DNA of 64,000 bases from an uncultured Eggerthellaceae bacterium. Its GTDB lineage: Bacteria > Actinomycetota > Coriobacteriia > Coriobacteriales > Eggerthellaceae. Below, piece after piece: positions 37,701 to 43,822 of this stretch; positions within the stretch are counted from its first letter, which is position 1; every line of letters begins with the position of its first letter. Under the pieces are notes generated by a model that ran no database searches, was not told the DNA's origin, and worked only from the letters and a program-made list of their open reading frames with translations. A program made the translations under genes and the position numbers. The stretch covers positions 34,561 to 98,560 of the forward strand of contig CAUEBO010000005.1 of assembly GCA_958454405.1 (NCBI GenBank). The letters are read 5' to 3'.

Positions 37701-40535
37701 CATAGGCACCCAAGGCAGCGAGCCCGTGGAGCAGTACCGCCCGCCGGACAGGTCGATGTCGGCTGTCAAGACGATCACGATACTCGACGAGAAGCTTTCG
37801 CCACCATTCACTCTGTACATGACAAGAGCAAGCTGTTCGGGGTACTCGATGAACATGGTCCTTGACGACCCTGTCGAGGTGGTTTCAGGGCGTGGAATGA
37901 TCGTGCCGTCGGGAAATTTGCAGCTGCCGGAGGACGTATTGCCATCGAAAAACCTACCCACGTCGTACCAAGAGGAGAAGGTGTCGTGCGGGGTTGCCGA
38001 GAGCACCGGGAAGCCGCCGTTACCGCCGGAAGGGTCACTCGACCAGGGGGCATCCGTGCGACTGCCGTTCAGCGCTTCGACAAAGGCGAGAAACTGCATG
38101 TTGGCGAGGGGGACCGTCTGCCAGTTGGCATTGTAAGAGCCGGGGGCGATTCCGTCGGACGCGTAGTAGCAATTGGATACGGTAGGCGTGCCCACGGCGG
38201 ATCCGATCACCGCGCAAATTCCCGAAGCGCTCGCAGGAACATTGCTTGTCGGAATCGCGCTGTAGCAATTGCTTATCTCTCCCTGCGCGCAACTGTACAC
38301 CCCCGCGATGCCGCCAACCATAGAAAAACCCCCCGCGCCCGCGAAGAGCGCGCGGCTGAAGCAATCGACGATGGACACCCCTATCGCGGCACTGCCGACG
38401 ATGCCGCCCGACATGCTGAAGGTTGCCCCGGAGAATACGCCGCCGAGCGTACCGTTATACGAGCACTGCCTGATGCCGATGCTCCCCGTCGCATAGCCCA
38501 CGACCCCACCTGCAAAGGAAAGGCCGTTTGGTGCCAGGATCTCGACGCTGCTCGAGCATCTTTCGACGGAGGCCGCATCGCTTCCGTCGATTTTGCTGTT
38601 GCCGGCGCTCAACTTGCCAACGATGCCTCCGAAGGAATTTTTGTTTGCGGCGTTGACGTTGATGCGACCATTCACGCTCACGTTCTTGATGGAAACGCAC
38701 GTGGTCGCACTCGTAGAACCAACGGTGCCGAACAGGCCGGCGACATGGTCTGTGGCGGCTATGAACATGCTCGACACCGCATGGCCGCCGCCGTCGAAGG
38801 TTCCCGTGAACGGCTTGCTGCTGGTTCCCATGGGAACCCAGGGCAGGGCGTCTTCGATGGCGCCGAAGGTCTTATTGATATAGGGGGTGCCGGAGAGGTC
38901 GATATCTTCGCGCAGGACGATGTTCGCGGTTTGCGCAGAACTGCCATTATTGGCCAGGTGCGTCACCAGCGCGAGCTGCTCGGCGTTGTCGATGTAGATG
39001 GTTTTCGTTGTCGCGTCTGTGGCAGGCCAGCTGATGGTGGGGCCGCCATCAGGAAGGGTGCACGATTGACCGGCGCCGTTCATCTTGCTTGCAAGATACG
39101 CGCCCACATCGGCCCAGGAGGCGAACGTGGTCGCGCGAGGCTCGGCGACCAGTGCGTTGGCCTGCTCGACGGGGGCGTTCTCATCCTGCGGCTTCGCGGG
39201 GGCGGGGTAGCCGCTCGCTGCGGAGGCGCCGGCGGACCACACGGCGGCGTCGCCCTCGCGACCGGCGTTCAGGCGCTCGGATGCGGCCTTGAGCTCGTCG
39301 GAGGAAAGGGCGCCCTTGCGGTCGGCGCCAGCTTGCGCGATTCCTTCGTAGGTGGCCTCGCCGGCGGCCAGATAGCAGCTGGCGTCGTCCACGATGTCGT
39401 CGTAGGTGCCGTCGAACGTGAGCAGGGTCATGAGATAGGCGCCGTTCTGGGCGGCGCGCACGTTGCCGGCGTTGTAGCTGGTCTCGACGCGGCCGACGCC
39501 CTGCGCGGCGATGCCCGCGGCGGCGGAGTTACCCTGCGCGCTGGGGTTCTGCACATCGCCCAGGTTGGCGCAGTCGCGCACGACGCCGTCGTTCACGGCC
39601 ACGATGCCGCCGGCAAAGGCCTCGCGCGCCGTCGCGGATGCGCCGTCGGCAGCTTCAGCCACGGACACGGGCAGGCGGTTCACCACGCCCTGCACGGTAC
39701 CCTTGTTCGTTCCCGCCAGCGCGCCCGCCAGCGTTTCGGCGGAGGCCACCTTCGAGGGGCGCTTCGCCGCGTCCAGGGACTCGCCCAAGAACAGCCATTC
39801 CGCCGTACCGCTTTCGGCGATTTCCGCGAACAGGCCCGCGCCTTCCGTGACGAAGCTCACACTGTGGCCCGCGCCGTCCAGCGTGGCGGCCAGCGCAGTG
39901 TCGCCGGGCCAGGGCAGCGGCTCGCCGTCGGCGTTCGTGCGGGCGGTAAGGTCGATGTCGGACGCGAGCGTTGCGTGCGCGTCGGGGTGCAGCAGCGCCC
40001 ACCAGGCAAAGGCCTCGGGCGTGGCGATGGAGTACGGCTCGGCCTGAGTGCCGGAACCTGCGGGCTTGAAGTTGTCGCCGGTCAGCTCGCCGGCGTCCAC
40101 CGCCTGCGCAGCAGCGCGCCAGTCGGCGAAGATTTCCGGTGCGGAGGTCTCAGGTAAAGCCCCCCCCCGGCCCTCTTCTTCAGGCTCGGACGATTCCGCC
40201 TTGTCCGAAGGCTGGGCGTCCGCAGACGGCTCGTTGGAAGGTTCCTGCGGCTCGGCAACCTGCGGCTCCTGGTTGACGTCGTCGCCGGTTTCGCCCGAGG
40301 AGTCCTGCGAGTCCGCCGCCGGGTTGGAAGACGCAGCCGGATCGGCAGGCTCGACGGCTTCGGCCACCGACGTCGCGGGCAGCGGGCACAGCGTCACAAC
40401 CAGCACGAAGGCCAGCACCCATCTGAGCGCAGCATCGGTTCCGCTCCGAAGAAGGCGCGCGGCGCTTTGCGCGTGCGACAGGCTCCGCGAAGCCCGAGCG
40501 CTCGCCCTGTCCGATGCACCGTATCCGTTTTCCAT
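25782..40535 (-). CDS. Giant secreted repeat protein, 4917 residues, GLUG-type modules
   Basis: ATG at 40535-40533 is preferred because GAGGA lies five bases upstream; earlier in-frame GTG/ATG codons have poor spacing. The signal peptide core is near residues 36-52, followed by an acidic Ser/Pro/Glu linker with a nine-G tract at codons 123-125. Then come about twelve modules of 330-440 residues, with headers (W-x-x-V-G/A type) near 40120, 39110, 37965, 36750, 35820, 34755, 33735, 32720, 31635, 30445, 29110 and 28125. Each has TPEALAW, ADIDLxGTxYTG, FDGxGHTVS and several GLUG repeats (GGIVG...CYS.G), and ends NDGYPV. The last 360 residues differ and include LDVTVPVEANLG. No LPxTG or C-terminal membrane helix exists, so attachment may depend on the coupled small membrane proteins. 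An adhesin or matrix role is inferred. Confidence 0.88.
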   Translation of the reverse strand: MENGYGASDRASARASRSLSHAQSAARLLRSGTDAALRWVLAFVLVVTLCPLPATSVAEAVEPADPAASSNPAADSQDSSGETGDDVNQEPQVAEPQEPSNEPSADAQPSDKAESSEPEEEGRGGALPETSAPEIFADWRAAAQAVDAGELTGDNFKPAGSGTQAEPYSIATPEAFAWWALLHPDAHATLASDIDLTARTNADGEPLPWPGDTALAATLDGAGHSVSFVTEGAGLFAEIAESGTAEWLFLGESLDAAKRPSKVASAETLAGALAGTNKGTVQGVVNRLPVSVAEAADGASATAREAFAGGIVAVNDGVVRDCANLGDVQNPSAQGNSAAAGIAAQGVGRVETSYNAGNVRAAQNGAYLMTLLTFDGTYDDIVDDASCYLAAGEATYEGIAQAGADRKGALSSDELKAASERLNAGREGDAAVWSAGASAASGYPAPAKPQDENAPVEQANALVAEPRATTFASWADVGAYLASKMNGAGQSCTLPDGGPTISWPATDATTKTIYIDNAEQLALVTHLANNGSSAQTANIVLREDIDLSGTPYINKTFGAIEDALPWVPMGTSSKPFTGTFDGGGHAVSSMFIAATDHVAGLFGTVGSTSATTCVSIKNVSVNGRINVNAANKNSFGGIVGKLSAGNSKIDGSDAASVERCSSSVEILAPNGLSFAGGVVGYATGSIGIRQCSYNGTLGGVFSGATFSMSGGIVGSAAIGVSIVDCFSRALFAGAGGFSMVGGIAGVYSCAQGEISNCYSAIPTSNVPASASGICAVIGSAVGTPTVSNCYYASDGIAPGSYNANWQTVPLANMQFLAFVEALNGSRTDAPWSSDPSGGNGGFPVLSATPHDTFSSWYDVGRFFDGNTSSGSCKFPDGTIIPRPETTSTGSSRTMFIEYPEQLALVMYRVNGGESFSSSIVIVLTADIDLSGGRYCSTGSLPWVPMGTEATPFNNIFDGGGYTVSNMYVPVASSSSLTGNIGLFGYAGNSSNYTIGNLHVQGRIDLSKEGLENIGGVVGNFNPNGVPGCTIKRCTSDVDIRLAQSGAEIATQRVGGVVGLAKQASISECSYTGKIGGPAGANSSQYRATHVGGIAGLVEEGTVSEATRTITDCFNRGVFSDFTPTSGNGLGGIVGVFGANMGQLEMKYCYSTIGSSDVPASAPANSVGALIGRNRGKISQCYYSSDGGLSPVGVEENSTGATYLNQILVAMQDSSFAIILNDGRTGTDETATDGSYAPWSADGSGDNGGFPVLKSNLGPKYADWLDVGQAVDAGDLPGKPADPNASTIEVSMPETLAWVAYKGTTEQYGSILTSGKVLNIANDIDLTGVDYGGTEAAPLRWPGFFSLGAEINGNGHTVRGVNVYQADGTSTYNAGLITTMEGGSLKGLTIADSSIKDADKAGALVGMTSLGAAIERCSVGKSVTVSGESYAGGLIGYEGSGTVTDCLSRASVSSSKGCPGGIVGKASKTKFSNCLGAPTALVKGTDKSSGAIVGDHNSATVSNCYYDSSLPGDIGMGTPKTTAELTELRGAAVAGLLDGDRSGETSVWRADFSATNDGYPVLRPGGEQAVLSWLDVGKLANDGVIRRADGTGYFPRHETAGDLYPIDAPESLASVWSGLFASYSNINVQLKADIDLMGAMYTNNSGEPLAWMMLPQRTSGAYKATFDGGSHTISNMRAVVNPNAGAYTSSNEYAGFFTTLGDGAVVKDLNFVSSTAEGKYAGIVVGAIGGTVMGQAEGNTTVSRCSVAADCTVTGLTPAGIAGTVYAGKTNPSIVEDCFSRATIAGTANTAAGIAGAVCRQTPYATSGIIPAGKVQIRHCYSAGSLSAPTSNVYVNGLVGLHENSTLDLEKCIYPDTVPGVKSVSGALTNTSEARTLEAMRESDGAVLSVFLNDGRAASSVWRADWFAKNDGYPVLGKSDDPTITSWEDVGQLVANKQIEGEPYSPEHDGSSPEKALIIDSPEGLAWLEYAISVAPDMFKSAYVKLSADIDMFGTKYTGIEPTAPADAGSALPGNIEKALPWVSICESDDGFAGTFDGGGHTVSRLYRSGEGKSGLFKALIGGARCENVVVAESLLESTDMYCGAIAGEIEWSTVSGCASVDNLVKGAYSAGGVVGRVGSESSIEDCYSRSKVESVADFAYGGIAGGMMGMAGGGFSMSHCYSAGTVVASGGKNQKGALAGSLDAAGSNDLFVDCFYRQGDAANAVGYAPPEIYRPGTMTAKTEAQLTSLDMPALLNAGRADGPWAADLAAKNDGYPVIGQTLNFTNWQQVGASVTEDQLRLWPVYNSDGTADGFALTGDGKSTDTAFVLKTPEALAWFAYQTNTKPLDPVATDSSLTWLNAYVKLGADIDLSGTVYTGVSAADLGNTSAKALAWTAFQRSGNVFDGGSHRVKYCSTNFFGPLNNATVQDFSTDVTCSRTEIGSAAIVAASARNTTFLRCANYANLTSSRTSDNAYVGGFVPLDGQGDGTKYYLTFRDCLNAGNIALTTTGGTDRNVGGFVGYGYTAGSSFYNCYNTGKISGGNHRGAFTAHNKAIEKLNNFFLTGVSNSDFGVSLTADQMRTWGMAADLNGKAAGAGTVWTQDATVNDGYPTPTGLTGTPLPAANWQRVGLAVYQSEGKYGLSKPALELGAMDGTAAHPIELGTTEALAYYQYMMGSYATVDTVAGSGVTWKNASIKLTDDISLAGKYNGVNTDGTAKAATQWVPISTLSGTFDGNGHTVSDMVMTSGNAAFIKTLDSGTVKNLTVQGPVEGISAASAGIVYSATGTSRIEDCVNNKTLRSNQQSSQAGVVFQASGSVVIARCTNKGFMTWQGTIGSGSAGSVGGIVGILGAGCTVMDCCNVMTVDGNSCYLGGIAGRSEGTIKNSYNVGSLYNKYNAHPSDIVGTGSGTVDNCYATTSYGTLPAGVTRVSQSAMKSVLMAFQLNNGRTNIDDPANADYAPWTWNALVNSGYPSFGTPKVTQLDTWEDVAKLQQEDALRRTKVTFTEGYGYAGEVQTAEPSGGNYTAALSGAGTSGDAYVVSTPEALAWVAWQVNQNANTVTELYVELGAGIDLAGLDYTGKAADGVGDKYKNCLKWMPMGTYRGSGTPGSTFTGGFDGKNLPIKNLYVNGPNYYAALIGYMGSSTVDTTVKNIVLKSGYSSTTAYASALIGEVIGRVQVQNCRNEGVSVETTTGSIAGGLVASAARGNSLVLERCSNHAPVTSISDASGLVGSYAYGATVNNCYNTGHIEAIGAGGKAAGIYSRTDSSIRISNSYNAGEIVVPSSGTAYAVGSPDATMSNCWYDSEKASDVTPRAGATGVTPTQLKSWGAAFQLNGGTSLSSVNNASTWRMANVGENDGYPVPIAAGTTGSAGHLRAASTWLEVGAWVDTFATNLKPGAASGATGTLGSSGNKYQISRPEQLAWLSYISRDGSAHVGGHSAKLTTDISLDGATYTGQTEAAVISDVKKALQWRGIGFRTEGDNYSLAYRSTFDGGECTVTHLYEELDDTAKDENVGLFNILGDGAVVSDFAVNSSYLSVAAQDRGVGAITGMLSNNATVKKCAAGVGVSIVASGASNQGVGGITGTSTDTTKGLISHCTNRATVTVANNASGKLAIGGITGYLPGGYVVEDCENYGNVQASGTYAANFPQAVGGIVGRILTGSVPATVQRCSSAAGVTVKGPGYTGGIVGSASGGTVKDCYALSNVTEGEGVGGVIGWMLASNVAVSNCYAAGKVNTSGGMVAGGGSGSVTNCYGMTQDGSSSKILGATGPTVDAVSSMKSSEQMQNAMLAVALNAKRFNAEAPWGWKSDVNNAYPNLTTGQALVTSWAEVGAAQTEKELRAANELTGSGTSDDPFAISTPRALAWWAYQVNNHDGDKTHQADSTTETAITYANSHVKLAAPISLAGLSYRGDNAVDMGSNYENGLIWEPVGKWSVDPDHWGEGVSYDGTFDGCGRMITNLHLVHNATYSTGFFGLVSDSAVVKRVGLASGATSLGSNSDAVGSLIGWNYGTVENCYSLVSMVDATSVGEFVGGLLGHNEDGVLKNSYFAGASSVTDLDGIVGLDESSSGDAISNCFATCATSHGTQVTESQLKSWGGAYQLNDPRNADGTYKPVANNNVWKQDVDTKDAPKVNKGYPVLIAEGSGERMQDPTNWSYVGSWVGAFATDLKPKGSGIPTDMFKIGTPEALAWFSNYVNDTPTSAAAGKEDAVLTADIDLLGKQFTGKTSAGANYVDTLSWSSIGIRGTNTYKGTFDGDGHAVKNMRTGMISNGDAAAGFVNYAQDSAFKDLAVDGRVTAYVSKAGTHAQAGLIAGDTKGSSFTGCSTSGEVYADGQTAGVAYAGGIVGGLEGGSVTDCSSTASVTSTTSSKDISAAGGLVGRIASGGSAVSIERCAYRGTVQDTASGGAAGGMLGLSHDTTDVKMQDCSAAGTVSAELFVGGIAGYAGGKFTLSNSYSRASVTGTDGLTWVSGLLGFASGSYVDDSLISRCFWLKGATSLDAEAAGNIDTRDVAELSDVQLKGRVDMKAEGAPTAGLGGTNVVDVLNTLDSGERTGSAAVWIVAPDKRNDGYPDFETGSVVETGTATVSPSTGSAATSGLSDVGASSVVLTKMNLLRPSRLYDGSGTAANPLKTPTWELVSASSVADNYALWAGGSDKDASADKKLGLFVTTTQTGGAESDLSGHNGYTNPDMGAMGGFRVRAAAAYSETKPRTVEFLLTDNLGTVRQQTVTISGVTARTLDVTVPVEANLGSITPDAKLHTGTTAATAKGDSVVQNKTEAPVQGSVTSVSALATETVTETQIGSDGAALKVNTVLPTKGGAATLTANNRSIVDAANPNAKLGVKGTETSGLATLEKALYTGAIAGDAPGTLPLAMTLAGGTATVPRQVGFRWFLDYTGTWIGDDAVYGYAASYRFVPATKDVLPDTPASIGEAASK
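40160..40168 (-). repeat. Homopolymer of nine G in the 4917-residue gene
   Basis: Nine consecutive C on the plus strand fall in codons 123-125 (EGRGGAL), in the linker after the signal peptide. Slippage by one or two bases would truncate the protein near residue 130. The tract is now in the open frame. Confidence 0.9.
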
Positions 40536-40888
40536 AACCGTCCTCGACATTCCTTCTCGCACCTCATTCGCACGTGCATGCTGCGGTCTCCGCCGTTTTC
40601 CGCGCCAGCCTATACGCGAAAAGGGAAGGCATGTGCCTCCCTTCGTTCACTCGCCGGCAACGGCTCCTTGTCGTTTTAATGCGATTTTTCATCACTGGAT
40701 GCAGTTATTCAACAACGGGGGGTCAAATGAAGTTTGAATGCCTGATATTGGCTATCGAATGCCTTGCGGGGGCTGCATTTAACGCCCGGTATTCCCCACC
40801 GGAACCATAGGGAATATGGAGCGTTTTTACCCTTGCGACGTGGGAAGAGGTTTTCGATCGCGCGCCGCCGGAATCGGCTGCAGCGCAC
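40536..40888. other. Promoter-bearing gap upstream of the surface block
   Basis: 353 bp between the LytTR gene and the first giant gene, both on the minus strand. Part of it is clearly AT-richer than the surroundings (about 40660-40760). A 7-bp inverted repeat TATTCCC/GGGAATA (40790-40816) is present. A weak minus-strand -35-like TTGAAT lies near 40705, without a good -10. I see no gene. Confidence 0.5.
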
Positions 40889-41737
40889 TCACAGGGCTAT
40901 GGCGGATTCTATGGCCCGGCGGACCTCGTGGTAGCGCTTCTCGGCCACAGGGCAGCGCATGCCGTTGTCCAGCATCACGCGGTAGCGCACCGTTTCCACC
41001 ACGTGCGTGGCGTTCACCACGCAGCTGCGGTGGGTGCGCACGAAGCGGCCGGGCAGGCCCTCGGCCACGTCGGACAGCGAAGCGTGAACCTGGAACGATC
41101 CTCCTTCGTGCACCACGCGCACGGTTTGGGGGCCGTCCACTTCCAGGCATATCACTTCGTCAGGCGAGAGGTAATTCACCACGCCGGTCATGTTCTTGAA
41201 CGCGATCTTGCGCGCCTTGCTCGCAGCCCGCCCCTCCGCGATGACCTGCATGCTGTAGGCCACGGCATCCTCCCCCAGCTCCAAGGGCACGCCCGTGCGC
41301 GAAGGCACGTCGTGGGCGTTCGACACGTGCAGGTGCACCACTCGAAATCCCTGGTCGGTGGGGGCCCAGACAAAGGTCGCGCTTTGGTGGAACGTCACGA
41401 CCGAGGCGTTTTCCTCATCAAGCGCGTCCACGCAGAACAACCCTGCGACAATCCACACGTCCCCCGCCGGGCGCGCGTCCCATCGTTCGTCGCGCATGCG
41501 CATGGGCGTGCCGTATTCGGGCTCCAGAATGAGGCGCATGTCCTTCGCGTTGCGGGAATGTTGGCAGTCCATGGGGCCGAGCCACCACACGTCGTCCACC
41601 ATGCAGGACAGCGTAGCATCCAGATCGCGATGCTCGTAATGGTCTATCAGGCAGCGCCGCGAGGCGTCTATCACCGCGCGGGCCGCTTCGGCGCGCTTGT
41701 CCGATCCCTGCTTTTCCTTTTGCCTCTGCTTCGCCAC
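40889..41737 (-). CDS. LytTR-family regulator with N-terminal SnoaL-like domain
   Basis: 282 residues from GTG 41737-41735 with AGAGGAG upstream. The ATG at 41767 lies inside a perfect inverted repeat and lacks a ribosome site, so it is rejected. Residues about 20-150 resemble a SnoaL/NTF2-like fold, with repeated Trp and acidic residues (SCMVDDVWWLGPMD). Residues about 175-282 are a LytTR DNA-binding domain (MTGVVNYLSPDEVICLEVDG, FVRTHRSCVVNATHV). There is no receiver domain, so it would sense a ligand or act alone rather than through phosphorylation. It lies directly upstream of the surface block on the same strand, and LytTR proteins often control surface and competence genes. It is a good candidate regulator of the block. 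Confidence 0.85.
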   Translation of the reverse strand: MAKQRQKEKQGSDKRAEAARAVIDASRRCLIDHYEHRDLDATLSCMVDDVWWLGPMDCQHSRNAKDMRLILEPEYGTPMRMRDERWDARPAGDVWIVAGLFCVDALDEENASVVTFHQSATFVWAPTDQGFRVVHLHVSNAHDVPSRTGVPLELGEDAVAYSMQVIAEGRAASKARKIAFKNMTGVVNYLSPDEVICLEVDGPQTVRVVHEGGSFQVHASLSDVAEGLPGRFVRTHRSCVVNATHVVETVRYRVMLDNGMRCPVAEKRYHEVRRAIESAIAL

Positions 41738-41763
41738 AAGCTCCTCTTTGCGCCATCGGGGCG

Positions 41764-41790
41764 TCATATTCGACGTGCTGTCGAATATGA
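41764..41790. promoter_or_regulatory. Perfect 11-bp inverted repeat at the LytTR promoter
   Basis: TCATATTCGAC-gtgct-GTCGAATATGA, 27 bp in total, lies 27 bp upstream of the chosen GTG start. Position suggests an autoregulatory operator. LytTR proteins usually bind direct repeats, so another regulator may also bind here. Confidence 0.6.
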
Positions 41791-42001
41791 TCAGGATTGC
41801 ACAAGGGGTCAATATGCGACAAGGGGGATGTTGTAAAAGCGAAACCGGCAGGATGCGCGCCTGCGACTGTCCGCCGCATTCGTTCGAACAGGAAACACCG
41901 GAAGAAACGGGCGCGCCGAGGCTCCGCCGAACCGTCCGCAGCACGGGACGTAAGAGGCTTGGGATGAACGGCCTTCGCCGATTCAGGCGGTCGGGGCCGC
42001 C

Positions 42002-43360
42002 CTACCGAGCACCGTCTCCGGCAGGAGCATCGTCGTGCGAACCGTGGGCGGCCCTCCCGATGCCCTGGTGGTAGGCGCGCTTCTCCTCGTACATGACGCG
42101 ATCGGCCCGCACCACCAGATCGCTCGGCGCAACGTCCTGGTCGCTCCACACCGAGCCGATGGACACGTTCAGGATGTCGTCCTGGTCCATGCGGGCGCGC
42201 AGCAGCCGCACGCGCTCTTCGAACTCCTCGCGGGACTCGTCCACAGCGAACGCCACGAACTCGTCGCCGCCGATGCGGTAGACCTCGCCGGGGAACAGCT
42301 CGAGGATGAGCTGCCCCAGATGGCGAATCATCGCGTCGCCGAACGAATGCCCCTGCGTGTCGTTCGCCAGCTTCAAATCGTTGATGTCGGCGAACACGAC
42401 GCCGAATGTGGCGGGGCGGCTGTCGGCGAGGCCGGCGAGCCGCTCCATGTAGCCGTTGCGGTTGGCCACGCCCGTAAGGCCGTCGGCATGGGAGAGTTCC
42501 CCCAGCCGGTCGAGCAGCTGGCGCTTCTCCAGCTCGTTCTGCACGAAATAGGCGACCGAGCGCAGCAGCTCCGCCTGGTCGATGTTGCGGCGGGGGTTGT
42601 CGATGCCCAGCATGCCCCGGATGATGCCTCCGCCTTCGTACAGCGGCATGACGAACAGGCTTTTGATTCCCTGAGGAGCCAGCATCTGGTACTCTTCGGA
42701 CTCGTGATCGAGCTGCTCCAGATCCGCGATGCGGACCACGCCGGTCTGGGCGAAGCTGTCCGTCCATCGCTCGAACGACGACAGCGGCACCTCTTGCAGC
42801 TCGTCTATCTGGGGCTCGACGCCGTCAGCGCACCATTCGAACGTATTGGAGATCATCGTTCCGTTCAGCGACGATTCCAACAGGTAGGCGCGATCGGCGT
42901 CGTAGAACTCCCCGACGACGCTCAGCAGCTCGTCCAAGCCGTTCTGCCCGCTCACGTCGCGGGAAAGCGTTTGGGCGCAGCGCACCAGGGTGCGCTGGAC
43001 GCTCAGCTGCGTCTCCAGTCCCAGAAGCTGGTCGCGATGATCGGTCATGTCGAAGGCTATCTCAAGCCGCGCCGGGCGGCCGTTCCAGTCCACGATCTTG
43101 TCCTTCAACGCATAGGATCGATCGTACGCATCGTTGTACTTGGACCAAGAGTAGAACGCATCCCGCCCCAGCAGATGGTTCGTGCAGAAGTCGCAGGGAC
43201 CTTGCTCGTCCTGCACCACGCGGTAGCAGGGCTTCCCTTTCCAGTCGTCCCCCACCACCTGCTCGAGCGCTTTGCTGGCATACAGCATCTCGTAGGTTTC
43301 GAGATCGCAGACGTAGGCGATCTCGCCCAAATTGTCGAGTATGTCCTTCAAGCTCCCCAC
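42002..43360 (-). CDS. PAS-GAF-GGDEF diguanylate cyclase
   Basis: 452 residues from a GTG start with AGGACC upstream. The PAS domain (residues about 5-115) contains cysteines in KPCYRVVQ and GPCDFC, a pattern seen in PAS domains that may bind metal or sense redox state. A GAF domain follows (about 130-280, with FVMPLYEGGGIIRGMLGID). The GGDEF domain (about 290-440) has HADGLTGVANRNGY and an intact RIGGDEFV active site, so cyclic-di-GMP synthesis is predicted. No RxxD inhibitory site lies five residues before GGDEF (the stretch there is LFPGEVY), so product feedback is unlikely. No membrane segment or signal peptide is seen; it is a cytosolic sensor. Cyclic-di-GMP commonly controls adhesion, so a link to the surface block 1.5 kb away is possible but unproven. 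Confidence 0.92.
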   Translation of the reverse strand: MGSLKDILDNLGEIAYVCDLETYEMLYASKALEQVVGDDWKGKPCYRVVQDEQGPCDFCTNHLLGRDAFYSWSKYNDAYDRSYALKDKIVDWNGRPARLEIAFDMTDHRDQLLGLETQLSVQRTLVRCAQTLSRDVSGQNGLDELLSVVGEFYDADRAYLLESSLNGTMISNTFEWCADGVEPQIDELQEVPLSSFERWTDSFAQTGVVRIADLEQLDHESEEYQMLAPQGIKSLFVMPLYEGGGIIRGMLGIDNPRRNIDQAELLRSVAYFVQNELEKRQLLDRLGELSHADGLTGVANRNGYMERLAGLADSRPATFGVVFADINDLKLANDTQGHSFGDAMIRHLGQLILELFPGEVYRIGGDEFVAFAVDESREEFEERVRLLRARMDQDDILNVSIGSVWSDQDVAPSDLVVRADRVMYEEKRAYHQGIGRAAHGSHDDAPAGDGAR

Positions 43361-43635
43361 GGCGGTCCTGCTTTCAACTCGACGATCAACCTGTGCAAAC
43401 TCGCGCTTAACGTGAAGGCTGTCGCCAAGAAGAGTTTGTATCCTTATTAGTGTATAGTTTCGTTAGGATACTCGCTCCAACCGCACTATGCAAGCCATCC
43501 GCAAAACCGGGCGCCCCCTTTGCAGAATCTGCGCAACGGCCGGAACGCCCCGCGCGCGCCGACGCGGGCGGGGCAGCAGGCGGCAGGCGGAGCGGCGGCC
43601 ACGGCGCCCGAGCGGCACGGCGCCCGAAAAACCTG

Positions 43636-43664
43636 TTAACAAGCCGTTGATTCCCTGCTACAAT
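43636..43664 (+). promoter_or_regulatory. Sigma-70-type promoter of the riboswitch-symporter unit
   Basis: TTAACA (43636-43641) and TACAAT (43659-43664) with exactly 17 bp between, about 65 bp upstream of the aptamer. Confidence 0.7.
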
Positions 43665-43729
43665 GCGTCTGCACAATTTCATAGCGACACCCCGTCGAAA
43701 CGTCCTGGATCGAACGAGACAGGACGCGG

Positions 43730-43822
43730 AAGGGGCCTCTGGAGAATCCCATTCAATGGGTGCCGAAGGGGCAAGGCGATGCGGTACGGCTCGCCGAAAC
43801 TCTCAGGCCAAAGGACAGAGCA
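43730..43822 (+). promoter_or_regulatory. Glycine riboswitch (gcvT type), single aptamer
   Basis: The conserved parts of the glycine aptamer are present in order: GGAGAATCCC, GTGCCGAAGGGGCAA, CGCCGAAACTCTCAGGC and CAAAGGACAGAG. Only one aptamer is seen, not the usual tandem pair. It lies in the leader of the alanine/glycine symporter gene, so glycine likely controls uptake or export. A GC-rich hairpin downstream (about 43877-43904) could be the switching platform. Confidence 0.9.

Noticed and set aside
25782..40535. Repeated DNA in the giant gene considered as a CRISPR array or tandem satellite
   Set aside because: The repeats are diverged protein modules of about 1.0-1.3 kb in one open frame, without short identical repeats and unique spacers.
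41765..41767. ATG as the start of the LytTR gene
   Set aside because: It lies within the perfect inverted repeat and lacks a ribosome site; GTG at 41735-41737 has AGAGGAG.
43680..43730. A second glycine aptamer upstream of the first
   Set aside because: The conserved GCCGAAGG and CTCTCAGGC cores occur only once.
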